Assembly (NCBI GenBank): GCA_026413225.1
Contig: CM048591.1
Location: 77,116,009 to 77,180,008, forward strand
Direction of reading: 5' to 3'
From: Otis tarda
Lineage: Eukaryota; Chordata; Aves; Otidiformes; Otididae
Length of the DNA stretch: 64,000 nt
Shown here: piece by piece, positions 12,601-25,613 of the stretch
Layout of the letters: every line of letters begins with the position of its first letter
How positions within the stretch are numbered: position 1 is the stretch's first letter
The notes under the pieces: generated by a model
The model's database searches: none
What the model was told of the DNA's origin: nothing
The model's input: only the letters and a program-made list of their open reading frames with translations
Position numbers and translations under genes: made by a program

Positions 12601-15237
12601 CCTTCTTTCTTATCTCAGGTTATTCTTTTTCAGCTTCTGATATTCTTATAATGGCCAAGAAGGATTTTTTTCTGAATTTTTATTAGATTAAGATCAGGTG
12701 GTATGTCAATACTGCTTTTAACTCTCAAAATATCTTCAGAATTAATATCCTGGGATAGAAACTGTGTGTTCTCTTTTATTTTCACGAAATACTTATATAT
12801 TAATTTATTGAAAGAAACCTTTCAATTTAATATTTCTCTGCTCGAGATATTATTTGGGAAAAAGTCAGTGTAAGGGCGATCTATGGTTACTGTTCATCCG
12901 TTGAGCTCTAATGTTTGTTTCACGCCATTGTTTAATAGATAAACCGCAGAACCCTTCGGTTTACACCACCCTCTGCAGTGGGGGCGGGGGGAGGAAGCAG
13001 CTCTCAGTGTTTGATGTTTGTAAGATGTGGAGATAGTCGAGTCATTTCCTCTCAAATACGTGTTGAAACATATTCAGATATCAAGACTTCTCTTCCTTTC
13101 GTTCCGAGTAGCTGCAGTTCACAGAAGTAGTCGAGTGGTATTTGCACAGAGCTGTTGCGACCAGCGGGAGGTGAACGGTATTGCCGAGCAGCTGTCAGCT
13201 CCAAGGGCGAGTTCGGATTCGCGAGTATCTTGTGAAGGAGGAGACGTTTAGCTCACTCCTGTGATGCTATCTTAGGTAGGTGGAGGCTGGAGGAACTTCT
13301 CAACTTGCAGCAGGTAAGGTAGGAATTTAGCTTTTCTCTGAGGTCTGACATGCTCTGATGCAGTGTTATGTGTATCCTAGTTTACAATGTAGGTAATTTA
13401 AAACAGTTTTGAAAATAATTAAATGTTTACTTCTGATGGAAACTGCATGCCTGAGGTGGATAATACAGACCGAGGAAAACTGTTTCTTCAGTGCGCAGTA
13501 TACAGAATCACATGCAGAGAGGCGTCGCTCACTCGCAGGTAGACGACTGTCTGCGGGAGTTCAGAATACAGGAGATTTTCTGAAATCTGACTCTTGTCAT
13601 TCTTTTACTGGATTCTCTGTGTTAACAAAGGAATCTGTTTGTTTAATTCCTTACGGGTTTGGTAGTTCGAAGACCGTCATTCTTCTTTTCAGATTGCTCT
13701 GATACCTGTCTTCTGCTGAGTAGTTTGTGCATTTTTGTGGATTTTGTGGCTGTAACACGCTGTCATTCCTTAATGACAGTTGAGCATACCTAAATATCTA
13801 GGCACCACCTGGTCAAGTAAATCTAGGACTGTAAAACTGGAATCTAATTGTTAAAAGGTCGTTGCCATTTGTATCTGACAGACTAGTGTTGTCCTCGCAA
13901 TGTTGGTCTTTTGAGCTGCGAGCACAGCCAGCACTAAGGAAGTTCCTCGTAGAAGCATTTAGTGTTGTTTTTCTGGTAGTGAGAGTATAGCTGAATTTGC
14001 TTTGAAATTTATTCAAAGTATTTAAAATGCCATGTATACTTATGTGTGTAATAGATTATGATTAATAATATGGAAATTAATAATATGGAAAATTACATCA
14101 GGAATAATTTATTGTGATTTTCTGTTCTGAATATGTGGCCAGTGTATTTTTAAATACGATGACTGAAGATGATTTTTTTTTCCCGAGGGAATGATGCATG
14201 TGGCATATACGTTGGCTTCAGGTATTTATCTCATTTTGAAATGGAGACAGCTAATTGTTCACAGATCATCTTTGATACGGATGTGACACCTGTCTCTAGT
14301 TCCCAGCTGAGTTATCCTTCATGTGCCATGTTTGACAGAACTTGAAGTGTAATTCTGCACTCTTCAGGCAAGTGAGAGGATTTTTGTGCATGATATTGCA
14401 AGTTTCTCTAGAGATGACAGAAAAGCTAGCTGTCAGAAATTAAGATAGCGCTGCATCTGCCTGACTTAGTCTTTGGAAAAAATAGAAAGAGGGAATGCAG
14501 ATATGGTTTTAATGCTTCACAGTTTGATAGTTTTAGGAGTTTAAGGTTCATTTTGGACAGAAAAAATACATGATTTGTATATTTTCGGTGTATTTTCATC
14601 CCCTTACAGACTGCTTTTATTTCCCTTTTTACTTTGTGGGTGCATCGTGTGCTCATGAGTGCAAGTGCCTGTGTACTTCCAAAAATGTGCTCGGGCGGCC
14701 CATGTAACCTCCAGTGATCTCAAAACCAAAATGGCACAGGAGTGCTCCTGCTTTTTGCTTGTCCTGGGAACTGGGTAATTCTGTACAGATGAAAGTCAAA
14801 TCTAGTTAATTGCAAGATGATTTTCATGTATTCTGGTGAAAGAAGCATTTTTTTTTTTCACTTTTGAAAAAGGTTATTCTCTTGGGATTTTTGAGAGTCA
14901 GGTGAACGCGCTCTCAAGTGCGGTGTTTCTGCAGCCACGTGCAGTACGTTTTGCTGATGGAATGTGCAGGGGAGGAGTTTGAGTTACGACGTACGTGAGC
15001 ACGGCAGCATAAATGCAAGGCATGTATTGTAGCTTGCTTTGCCGTGCTCAGGGTCTGTGCGTATCTTGGTATCTGGGACATACTCTGCTTTGACGGGGTG
15101 GAGAGGACGGTGGTTCTGCATGCCAGCTGCAGCACTGCCGTGGCAGTCCAGCCAGAAGTGGAAGGCAAAACGATGCCTTCAGGAGAGGTATCTGAGGTCA
15201 GCGTGGACATTATTTATGACGATATTTCAAAGCAGCA
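9684..15237 (+). other. MCTP1 intron; contains one exon-like cassette
   Basis: No gene or LINE is recognised. A short tandem duplication of TTTATGGTTACTG lies near 9800-9833. The one notable item is the splice-bounded 56-nt segment at 11643-11698, listed separately. A small duplication of ATTAATAATATGGAA lies near 14060-14090. Confidence 0.5.
11643..11698 (+). other. Candidate alternative exon (splice-bounded, 56 nt)
   Basis: It is bounded upstream by a pyrimidine-rich tract ending ctcttatttcag and downstream by a near-consensus donor, gtgagtga. Frame 0 is open and reads CIAHHPDLPEPVVTVPFF. I do not recognise the peptide. The length is 56 nt (18 codons plus two bases), so inclusion before the exon at 28024 would shift the frame and give a stop at 28100-28102. 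It could be a poison exon, an exon of another transcript, or a pseudo-exon. Confidence 0.35.
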
Positions 15238-15712
15238 GAGAATCACAGAACGGCTGAGGTTTGCAGGCAGCTCTGGCGATCACCCAGTTGAACCTCATGC
15301 TCGGAGCAGGGTCGTCTCCAGCAGGTTGCCCAGGACGTCAGAGCAGGTTTCAGGTATCTTCAGGGACACTCTCTGGGCAACCTGCTCCAGTGTTTGACCA
15401 CCCTCGTACTGGAAAAATACATTTTTCTCATGTTTAAAGCAATATCCTGTATGCCTCTTCTGTCATGGGGCACCACTGTGGGCCTGGGTGGTGTTACACA
15501 CACGAGTAGGTCCCCCCTCTTGGATAGGAAGCTCCTGTTGTCCAGGTGGAGCGGTCCCAGCTCTTCCAGCCTCTCCTCATATGACAGATGCACCAGTCCT
15601 GTCAGCATCTTTGTGACCCATCACTGTACTTGCTGCAGTACGTCTGCATCGCTCTCGTACCAGGCAGCCTGGGCACTCCAGATGTGGCCTCCCCAGTGCT
15701 GAGCAGAAGGGA
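15238..15712 (-). mobile_element. CR1 LINE, older diverged copy (minus)
   Basis: The + strand begins GAGAATCACAGAACGG and follows the reversed CR1 3' region with many changes; the minus frame includes VVKHWSRLPRECP and LVHLSYEERLEELG, both typical of the CR1 ORF2 C-terminus. Indels break the frame. The higher divergence suggests an older insertion than the copies at 9.0 and 30.2 kb. Confidence 0.8.
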
Positions 15713-17810
15713 AGGAAGTGTTGAGTGACCTCCTGAAACTGAAAATAAGCTGTTGGAAAGGGAGGAGTCATGAAAAACTCCCTTAAATGAACTTTTTCTG
15801 GCGTTTTATTTTGCACTCGAATTAGATCTTAAAGTGTTACTCTCTAGTCAGTTTATCAAGGCTCTTTACACATTTAGTGTATTTTAAAAATCACCTTGCA
15901 GGTAGGGGTGATCATTTTTTAAACAGTTGTGGGAAATTCTGGTAACTAAAGACTGAGGCCAGTAATCAGCTTCATGTTCCCGTGGGATAAAATAGCCTGT
16001 TGGTAACTTTTTTAACAAGATGAATAATTTGATAATAAAATTTGCTCTAGAAATATTTTGCATACTATTTGTTATTTAGTAATTAGTGAAGTGTGTTACC
16101 CTCCTTTCTAATATTATCTCCAGAATGAAGAGTAGACCTTTCTCCCTTGTGACTCTAGGTTTTCCAAATAAGCAATTTTTTGCTCAATTTCCTTCTAAAA
16201 TAAAAATAGGTGAAGGGGTTAGGGTAAGGAATGAGATTAGGGAGAAGGATGCTGCAACAAATTTCAGCAGATTTGGCTGAAGTGCCTTGAGTTTCAGAGT
16301 AATTCCCATTCTGTTTTAACAGTCCTTCTTGAAGGGATTAACCCCAGCGGGGACACCGCCAAAACGCACGTACAGCTAGGGCGAATGAAGTATTTCTGTA
16401 ATGGAGCAAAGAAAGCATCTTCTCTGGGGAGCTGCTTGGATTGGAGACAGCTCTCATTATCTGGGAATGTCCATGGGATTTCTAGCAAGCTGTCTCCTTG
16501 CAGAAGAAAATCAATTTTTATCCTTACTCTGCTGCGTTTGGGTTGAAGAACTTCCTAGCCAGCAGTGATGAACGAGGCAAGCCTGGCACTACCACATCCA
16601 AGATCGGTGCTTTAGGAGAAGGAGTGACTCCCGAGGGGTAAGCTGGTTCCTTCTCCACCTGCAGCTTGAGCCAGAGCACTTCACTTCTGCAAGCCTGTGT
16701 CTCACTAATCCTTAAAAATTAGTGGTTAACAGTCGGTTGATTTGCTTATTTCTTTATTTGGCGTTGCCTCTCCCATCATGGGATTCACTGTGAGGCCGAG
16801 TGAGAGAAGCACCAGATCCTGATTTCCTCTCTATCTGACGGAACGTCAGTGTGCCTGCGGTGGGACTGCAGGACCTCTGCCTGCAGCTCCGGCCTGGGAT
16901 GAAAGGCTTCAGCACAGGCTTGAGCCAATGGCAGGCATCTGTGGGGCGGAGAAGAGGTGTCTGCCATTTCGGTTTCTCCTGGACCCCTCACCAGGCATTG
17001 TCCCCTGCTCCCCTGGTGCTGGTGGTGCTGGCCCTGTGCTAGTGCAGCTGTCAGGTGGAGCCCTGGAATGTTTGTGTCTTCTTGTGGGGTCTTGTCATTT
17101 GTCTGAATTCTCCTCAGCAGAACTGGCCTGTTGGTCCTGGGTTATGGCTTTGTGACAAGAGCTGAATCTGCAAGAATGTTTGTTCCAATGTTTTGCTAAC
17201 TGTACGTGAAATTTCAGCTTAATTGTTTGGTATCGTCCATCCACATTTACCTTCTCCAGTTGTAATGATGCTGGCTTTGTGGACACTCCCAGATTATCTT
17301 GCTTCCAGAAGTTTCTCAGTTACTGTGCTGACGCTCTTATTTTACTCAGAGATGCTGAGTTCGATCTTTCGAGAGTTGTGCGTGATGATTTTTGTGATAA
17401 TGGCATTATTTGCATTAAGGAAGGGACCATAAATTTTTTCATAGTATAAATTCACGAGAGAAGGTGAGCAGTTGCCTCCTCCTGTTTTTGTTATCCCTGT
17501 CCTAGGAAGAGTTTCTTAATCTGAGAGTTGATAAATAAGATACTGGTTCATAAATGCTTCATTATTACTGGTGCTGTTTAGGAATAGTTTTCACCACTCA
17601 CAAAATTTTGGTTCTCCTTGGGCATCGTTGTAAGAATGGACTTTATTTACAAATTATTGATGAGTTGAGAAAGGAAATACCTTTCTGAAGAGTTAATTCT
17701 TGAACTGTGAGCTGCCCCTATTAAAAAAGCAAGAGGTAAACCAGCTAATAACTCAGATTTCCTCATCTATCTACAGATGACAAAGCTCTGGGAACAGACT
17801 GTGCTGTCTA
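15713..17810 (+). other. MCTP1 intron; nothing recognised
   Basis: Mixed unique sequence. A GC-richer segment at about 16785-17060 has several overlapping short open frames but no homology I recognise and no convincing paired splice sites. Confidence 0.5.
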
Positions 17811-17930
17811 AGGCCAGGTTGGCCGGGGCTCTGAGCAACCTGATGTGGTTGGAGATGTCCCTGCTCCTGGCAGGGGGTTGGACTGGGTGGGCTCTAACGG
17901 TCCCTTCCCACCCAAGCTGTTCTATGATAC
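17811..17930 (+). mobile_element. CR1 LINE 3'-end fragment (plus)
   Basis: About 120 bp of CR1 3' end in sense orientation, encoding ARLAGALSNLMWLEMSLLLA and ending CTGTTCTATGATAC. It belongs to the same subfamily as the copies at 19.8 and 28.3 kb (GGTCCCTTCCCACCCAA before the tail). The 5' part is missing. Confidence 0.85.
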
Positions 17931-18089
17931 GCACTGGACGATATTGTAAGATCGTCCCTAACCAATGGAGAATAGCGATGCTGCCTCGTACACTCACTGG
18001 GAAGCTGTTTGCTCTAAGGCTGTGGGCTGTCCACACTTTTCAGTAAAGTTCTCCCTGATTGTGTTTTACTGGAAAACCGTTGGAGGGCT

Positions 18090-19752
18090 AGAAGGGAACT
18101 TGCATCCCCCTGAAGAGGCAGCTTGTCCAGCAGCCTGAGTGGGAGCAGTTACTGCAGTGTTCAGTACAGACTCCAGAAGAACACCAGCTGCTGGTGCCAA
18201 GGAGGGCTGGTACACAGCCTGGGGTTGACAAGCCTCCAAGAATTAGTATGTATGACATTGCAGGAGGGGTCTGCTACAGGCCGCCTGACCAGGAGGACCG
18301 AGCAGACGAGACCCTCTATAGACAGATAGGAGCAGCCTCACCATCACAAGGCCTGATCCTTATGGGAGGCTTCAACCACCTCGATATCTGTTGGAGGGAC
18401 AACACAGCAGGGCGCAGGCAGCACAGGAGGTTCCTGGAATGCGTGAATGACAACTTTCTCCTGCAACTGATAGAGGAGCCAACGAAGTGAGGTGCTATGC
18501 TGGACCTTGTGCTCATCAGTAAGGAGGGGCTGGTGGGGGATGTGGAGCTCAAGGGCAGCCTTGGCTGCAGTGACCGTGAGATGGTGGAGTCTGAAATCCT
18601 TACGGCATCTAGGAGCATCCTGGACTTCAGGAGAGCAGACTTTGGCCTCCTCAGAGATCTGCTGGGCAAAGGGCCATGGGATACAGCCCTGGAGGCAAGA
18701 GGGGCTAAGACACATGGAAAATAAGGAGGTGATTGGTGACAATCAACTAAGGGCAAATCATGCCTGACCAACTTGGTGGCCTTCTATGACGGGGTAACAG
18801 CATTGGTGGACAAGGGACAACCAACTGACATCATCTACCTGGACTTGTGCAAGGCATTTGACACTGTCCTGCATGACATCCTTGTTTCTAAACTGGAGAG
18901 ACATGGGTTTGATGGACGGACCACTCGGTGGATAAGGAGTTGGTTGGATGGCCACACTCAGAGAGTGGTGGTCAACGGCTCCAAGTGGAGAATGGTGACA
19001 AGTGGTCTTCCTCAGGGGTTGGTATTGGGACCAACCCTGCTTAACATCTTTGTTGGTGATGCGGACAGGGCACCCTCAGCAAGTTTGCCAGCGACACCAA
19101 GCTGTGTGGTGCCATCGACACGCTGGAGGGGAGGGATGCCGTCCAGAGGGACCTGGACAGGCTGGAAAGGTGGGCCTGTGCCAACCTCATGAAGTTCAGC
19201 CAGGCCAAGTGCAAGGTCCTGCACCTGGGTCATGGCAATCCCAGGCACAAGTCCAGGTTGGGCAGAGAATCAATCAGGAGCAGCCCTGAGGAGAAGGACT
19301 TGGGAGTGATGGTGGACGAGAAGCTCAACATGAGCCAGCAATGTGCGCTCACAGCCCAGAAAGCCAACGGCATCCTGGGCTGCATCCCCAGCAGCGTGGG
19401 CAGCAGGGCGAGGGTGGGATTCTGCCCCTCTGCTCTGCTCTGGTTCCCCCAGCATCAGAAGGACATGGAGCTGTTGGAGAAGGTCCAGAAGATGCTGAGA
19501 GGGCTGGAGCAGCTCTGCTGTGAGGCCAGGCTGAGAGAGCTGGGGCTGTTCAGCCTGGAGAAGAGGAGGCTCCGGGGAGACCTGAGAGCGGCTCCCAGTG
19601 CCCAAAGGGGGCTGCAGGAGAGATGAGGAGAAAGTTTTTACCAGGCCTTGTAGCAATAGGATGAGGGGTAATAGTTTTAAAATGGAAGGAAGCAGATTCA
19701 GATGAGATACAAGGAAGACATTTTTTACACTGAGGGTGGTGGAGATCTAGAA
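18090..19752 (+). mobile_element. CR1 LINE with broken ORF2, 3' tail missing (plus)
   Basis: A sense-strand CR1 copy carrying the end of the endonuclease domain, then a joined RT domain, then the ORF2 C-terminus and part of the 3' UTR. Homology stops near 19752 without the octamer tail. The 5' boundary, about 18090, is uncertain. It is followed 70 bp later by an oppositely oriented CR1 copy, with which it shares an inverted repeat of about 129 bp with one mismatch. Confidence 0.88.
18194..19626 (+). pseudogene. CR1 ORF2 remnant (endonuclease end plus reverse transcriptase)
   Basis: The frame at 18194-18490 reads GGVCYRPPDQED and MGGFNHLDICWRDNTAG, from the CR1 apurinic endonuclease; the usual GDFN motif is GGFN here. 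After a stop, the part between endonuclease and RT is largely deleted, and RT resumes near 18711 ([13 protein letters not shown] type motif A at about 18830). Motif B is [12 protein letters not shown] short deletion near 19060 shifts the frame, and the motif C equivalent reads KFASD instead of FADD, so a catalytic Asp is lost. The C-terminus continues in another frame to 19626. It cannot encode an active enzyme. Confidence 0.85.
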
Positions 19753-19820
19753 TGTTTATTAAGCTGTATATGATAAAGTCCAAGTTTCTGGCAGGGAACA
19801 CATTGCTAATCTTTGATAAT

Positions 19821-20264
19821 TAGAATCACAGAAGGGTTTGGGTGGGAACGGACCTTCAAAGCCCACCCAGTCCAACCCCCCTGCCAGGAGCAGGGACATC
19901 TCCAACCAGATCAGGTTGCTCAGAGCCCTGGCCAACCTGGCCTGGGATGTTTCCAGGGATGGGGCATCCACCGCCTCTCTGGGCAACCTGGGACAGTGCT
20001 CCACCAGGCTCAGCATAAAAAATTTCTTCCTCCCTCTGTTTTAAACCCATTCTCCCTCATCCTGTCACACCAGGCCCTGCTGAAGAGTTTCTCCCCACCT
20101 TTCCTGCAGCCCCCTTTGGGCACTGGGAGCCGCTCTCAGGTCTCCCCGGAGCCTCCTCTTCTCCAGGCTGAGCAGCCCCAGCTCTCTCAGCCTGGCCTCA
20201 CAGCAGAGCTGCTCCAGCCCTCTCAGCATCTGCGTGGCCTCCTCTGGACAGGTCCATGGCCACC
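19821..20264 (-). mobile_element. CR1 LINE, 5'-truncated copy (minus)
   Basis: It begins TAGAATCACAGAAGGGTTTG, the reversed tail, and runs through the reversed 3' UTR and the end of ORF2. The tail type matches the copies at 17.8 and 28.3 kb. The segment at about 20102-20230 is a near-perfect reverse complement of 19491-19619 in the preceding plus-strand copy. Confidence 0.92.
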
Positions 20265-23200
20265 TTATGTTTGTATACACGTTTGCAGGGTTAGGGCCAC
20301 TTTTGTGGAATGCTTTGTGTAGTTTCCAACTGAACAGCCAAAAGTGCAACTTAGTTATTCTGGGCATCTTGTGTAGCAAAAGAGATTTGTTTTATTTTAA
20401 ATAAAGTGGAATGTTTTCTTATTCTATGTTGCGAAAGATTTCTCGAAGAGAAAGCCATAAGAATACCCTAGCCATTGTGCTGATCAGTTGATACAGATTA
20501 ATACTTGACACAGTTTTAATTAGAGATGTCAAATCAGGACTGCATTGATTTATCCAGCATACCTACTTAATTCGTTACTGATCTCTGTAATGCTGTTCAG
20601 AAGAGAATTATAGACAACCCATCCCTCCCTTCATCTTCAGCAACCAGCTTCTCCCGAAGGGACACCTGCGGTGGTTAGGGAAGCTTTTGTCTTACTGAAC
20701 AAATCACTTTGGTCAGAGAGCAAAATCCAAGTGTCAAACCAGCTGAACCCTTAGCAAAAATGTGTTTAGCTAAAAGCCGAAGCCATACTGGAGTGCTGGG
20801 CTCAGTAATTTTAAAGACAATGAACTGATACTGATATTTTTATGCTTACAATCTTGATCAGGCTCTAGATACAAATTCATAACTCAATAGTTGAGGTACC
20901 AAATTTAGTAGTTTTAAACTTAAGTCTTCTACAAAGCAGTTGCTCATCAGTAGCAGATTAAAAAGCTTTGAATTTATCAGAGCAGTACCAGACAAGGGGA
21001 AACAAAGTGGTAAAATGTGTTTGGACTTTCAAAAAAACTGTTACACCACCCGTAACAAAGAGGTTGAGGCAATGTAATTTTAAGGATGAAAAGAGGAATG
21101 ACTTGGAAAATGCAGCAAGGAATTACCTACTCTTACTTATATATGAAAACAAAGTCCTTGAAAAACCTGCAGTCCAAGTCCCTGTGCCTACGGTTCGTTG
21201 TACGCAGGTGAACTGTTGTGTCTGTGAGAAGCACTGGTAACCCCAGAAGGACAGGGCATGATTACAGCAGTCGCTTTTCACGGAAGAGACCAGCCGAGAG
21301 CTTTTAATTTTTTATTTGTGGATAATAACATGGGGGGAAGGTGGGGAGGCCGGGATGGAGTGAAGCAGAATGGGGAAGGAAGTTGCTTTATTCAGGAATA
21401 AATTTGTAGTCTTGGTGGAGAAGGTACCTTTGCAGGTCTTCCACAGTGTGGGGCTTTGACAAATGGAAATGATCTGAAGGGATGAGTTTGAGCCAGGCAG
21501 TAAGCAGAGTGGAAAATTCTGCTTATGCAATATTGAAGACACAGCTACATTACTTCGAACGCTCTGATTTTTTTCTCTGTTTGGAAGCTGGTAATGTGTC
21601 ATGCCATGCTGTGAACCCCGGTCTGTTGATGTTCTGCTGCTTCCTCCTCCTTGGACACTTTGATTTATTTTCACCTGTTGTATGCAGCTATGAAAGGAAT
21701 GCCGGTTTAATTCACTGTCCCATTTCCCAGCCATGACCCCAGCACAGGGACAGTCGGTGCAGCCAGATCTCCAATTTTCTTGTCACTCCCTTTATACAAC
21801 TCCTGTTGCACTTCCCTTTTCCTTTATCTGCTGAAGGAAGGGCTGGTGCTGATGCCTTTGTTTCATGCTGAAAAAGATAAAGTGTTTTTTCCATACCTTA
21901 TCGGTGTGTTCTGGCAGAATATTGAATGGAACGGCAAATCAGCAGAGCTGTAACCTGTTGCTTGAATGACTCAGACAAGAGTATTACTTCATTCCAGTTC
22001 TTATGCCTTTCCAAAATACGCTTTGAAGCACAGGAGAATTTTAGGTGGGTTTTTTCAGCTGTATTGCTAACGATTTTTTTTTTTTTCCTTTTTGGAAAGG
22101 CTGAGTGTGTTACAAGTCTAGATTATTTTTTTTAAACTGCTGAATGTTTTCATTCTTGGCATTGAACAAACTCTATCAAATTTTAGGATCTGTTCCTCTG
22201 AAGTAGAAATCATTTTCTGCAGAATAGGGTTCCTTAAATCTCTTTTATTCCCTGAATTGCTTGCACAAAGTCATGCTAGTGTATGGCATACAAATTGTAG
22301 GAGGGCAGCAAAGCCATTGATTTCCTCGGTTAGTTTATCTGGTTAATTGTTAGAAATATGAAGAGCTTTGAAGGAGAATGTCAGTATTGATGGTGATATA
22401 AAACGATGATAGACAGTTTTCAGTGGCAGAAGGGGTAGTAATCCCCAGGGTCTCAGTCTGGGAGAAGTTAATAAGTTAGCCTGAAACTTTGCGATGTAGT
22501 TGGTAAGAAGAGACCACAAATGCTGTCACTGTTCCTCATCTTTTAGCCATAAATTGCTAGTCTGACTTCCACAGATTTTCCCTGGCTTTGCTAACGCCTA
22601 GTGCCAGAATCAGATTCACTGTCTTTCTGTTTTGTAGTGTGTTTTTAACAAAGCAAGGTGGGAATGATGGTGATTTTAGCCATCCTGTCAGTTTCTACAT
22701 GGCATCATTTTTCATGGAGCTGGAACTGGGTTCTGACTAGTGAACACTTCATGCAGTGAAAGCGTTGGATGTACAAAAACTGGGACAGCTTTTTCCTTTA
22801 TTACTGGTGTGCAGCTGCTTGCGTGTACCTACCCGTTAGCTAGCTCACAGTCCTTTTACGTGCTCGACATTTGTTCAACTGTAAAAAATAGGTTTTTTAA
22901 TCTAGTTGTTAAGCTGCTAAATCTGGAGAACACAGTGAAGTGTCTCTCGTGGTGTGAACAATAGAGGCGTAAGTACTTGCCTAACTTTTCACGTCAGTGA
23001 GTTGTGAAGTTTAGCAGTGAACAGCTTCATGACATAGCTGCAGCCAGAGTTTCCAGCTGCTTTAGAAAATTCAATTTTTTTTTTTTTACATGCCAGAGAA
23101 AGGGAAGTTTTTTTTTAAAAAGCAAGACCTTTAATTACCCTTTCAACAATAGTTTGGGCTTTGTGTCAGCTGGGTGGCAGAAACTCCTCATGCATACTAG

Positions 23201-24724
23201 TCTCCGGCATCAGAAAACTAATTTTTTTTGTGTGCTAAGATGCACGGACTCTTTGCAGTGGTGTTTGTGTGGCGCACAGCATGGCAGTGGCACAAGGCCT
23301 GGGCAAGGAAAGACACGTTCCTCCTCAGCTCTCCTCAGTCTTGTGTGTCTCCAGAATGGCGGATGTCTCAGTACACGTCTAAACCCAGAGCTTCCGTAAA
23401 AGTGAGCAGACGTTATTCCACATTAGACTGACAGCTTAGCTCTGTAAGTGCGTTTAATACGCACTTAGGTGGTAATGCTGTCTTTGATTTTTGGTCTTAA
23501 AATACAGTACTGAGTGTTTTCCAGGTAGAAGTTACCCATTCTGCTCTTTGTTGGTAGATGTTCTCCTGGAGCATCTTGTGTCCATCATGGGCTTGCCTTG
23601 CCTACCCTCTAATGCAAAAGGGTCCAGCTGACTTACAGCTAATAAATAACCCAGCTGAATAGCTGGGTATGTTGGCTAGTTTTTAATTTTTTTTTTTTTT
23701 TAATATTACTAAATTAGCTAGCAAATTCCAGGCTAAATTGGAACCAAATTGAAAAATGTTTTTATTTCTGCCTCCTGGCTTTGTTGGAAATAGTCTGTAA
23801 ATAGCTGGAAATATGGAGATAGTTCCTGGAAAAACAGATGCCGAAGGGAGGAGTGCCACTCATCGGGGCCATCAAAAGCCTGGCCAGTGTGAGCGGTGTT
23901 CAGTTTCAGTTCAGCTGCGTGAAACGCTGCATTTTCTGGTGTGTTTGGGCATTGCTGGACACGCCGTGAGTCAGAGGAGAGTTGCAGCAGCAGGGTCATT
24001 TAAGTGCGGGCTGTTGAGGAACTTCTGCCGGATGTCTCGCTGAAAGTGAAAGCAGCGCCTGCTGTTGCTCCTACCCTGCTGTTGGGTAGGAGAAGAGCCC
24101 AGGAGGGTCTGGTATCTGTTTGACAACACAGTGCAGCTGAGGACAGGTGCAGCCATCCAGAGCTCTCTCCTGACCTCTGCACATGGCCTTGATTTCGAGA
24201 GGATCAGTGTTCTGTCTATCAAATTCTCTGTGTAGACGGCTTCAGTTTTTGTGCCGAAGAATGATTTTTCCCTAAACCACATTAATTTTGATTTTACGGG
24301 AAATTGCAGAGTCCAAGAATTTAGTCATAGTTTCAATAAAAGGAATATTCTGAAGTAAAATAATGACAGAGCACTACTAAAAATTAATTTAAAGGAATTA
24401 ACTCAGGCATTGCCTTCCCACAGGCAATTTTGCCTATGTGAAAAGACGGTTACTTGCCTTTCTGGTCTTTGTCTGGAATCTTTTTTTTTAATAATTTAAT
24501 AAAAGTATTTTCTGTACATTTTAGACACTGAAAGTGAAGGCATCCTTTTGCTTTGTCAGACTTGGTGTCATCATCCTGCAACACTCAGTAAGAAACAGCC
24601 TTGTGGCTCACAATAAATTCTAGTTGTGGTGATTTTTTTTCTTTCCTAGCTAGAGAACTTGTTTTCTTGTCATTATTAGCTGGAGTGTAGAAGTTAAAAA
24701 AAAATTGATTTTGAAGTTGTTCCG
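20265..24724 (+). other. MCTP1 intron; no gene seen
   Basis: Unique AT-rich sequence with poly-T runs near 22074, 23076 and 23685. It contains a small hairpin (ACCCAGCT-GAAT-AGCTGGGT) near 23649-23668 and a 9-bp perfect stem at 24068-24092. The frame at 20968-21240 is open for 90 codons but shows no family I recognise. Confidence 0.5.
24068..24092 (+). repeat. Small perfect hairpin, 9-bp stem
   Basis: CTCCTACCC and GGGTAGGAG pair exactly around a 7-nt loop. It is GC-rich and would be stable as RNA; the role is unknown. Confidence 0.7.
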
Positions 24725-25613
24725 TGGTACCATAGTTTAGCCCTGTGCAGGACCAGAGTACGCAGTCTCTGTCTCACCCCGCCCCCCACCCTCCGAGAGA
24801 ACAGGGAGAGATGATATAAGAAGGCGGCTCGAGGTTTGAGATAAGAACAGGGAGAAATCCTTAAAGTTACTGTTACGGGCAAAACAGACTCGACTTGGGG
24901 AAAACTGTTCGTTTCTTTCTAAAATCAAAGCAGGAGAATGAGACAGGGAACAAGATAATCTCCCCCCATCCCTCCCTCTTCCCGGGCTTAACATTATCTC
25001 TACCACCTTCCCCCCCCCGAGCGGCACGGGGGTCGCGGTCAGTCCATTGTGCGTTGTTTTACGCCGCTGCTTCATCGTTGGGGGAAGAACTCCTCGCATT
25101 CCTCCCCTGCTCCAGCGTGGGGTCCTCCACAGGCTGCAGGGGATCTCTGCTCCATCTTCTGCATTGACCTTGGCGTCTGCAGCCGTTCCTCACACCAGAA
25201 AAGTTCTTCACAACAGGCTGGCAGACGCCTCTCAGAATCTCTTCACATCATCCATCCCATCTCCTTTCCACTTCTTGCGGCCAGGCCGGGCCGAGTTGGG
25301 CCCAGTCGCCGCCCGGCGGGAGGCCAGAGGGTGAGGGCTGCAAGGCCCATGAGGCTCGCGCCTCCCCCTCTCTGCCCCCGCTCAGCTGCTTCACATCTTC
25401 TCTTCTTTTTTTTTTTCCCTGTTTTCCCCTACTTAAATACGTTATCGCAGAGGCATTATCAGGGAACATTCTGCTACCAATTGGCTCGGCCCTGGCCAGC
25501 AGCGGGTCTGCCCCAGGCCCGGCCGAGTCCACAGCACAACAAGGAAACAACTTCCAGCAGTTTCCGACAGAATTCGCCACCGCAGCCCCCCCTCACTGAA
25601 CAAAACCAGGACA
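24725..25613 (-). mobile_element. Solo LTR of an endogenous retroviral element, copy A (minus)
   Basis: Read on the minus strand it starts TGTCCTGGTTTTG and ends in the segment complementary to ATAGTTTAGCCC, giving TG...CA ends. Most of it is closely related to 32749-33719, which defines the family. A TATA-like box (TATTTAAG on the minus strand) lies at about 25431-25442. The AATAAA present in copy B is changed here. No gag, pol or env follows on either side and I see no clear target-site duplication, so it is a solo LTR. The family name is unknown to me; the ends resemble avian ERVL-type LTRs. Confidence 0.75.

Noticed and set aside
16785..17155. GC-richer segment with overlapping frames considered as an exon
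   Set aside because: No homology recognised and no convincing acceptor and donor pair in phase.
20968..21240. 90-codon frame considered as a processed pseudogene
   Set aside because: No recognised parent gene, no poly(A) end and no flanking duplication.
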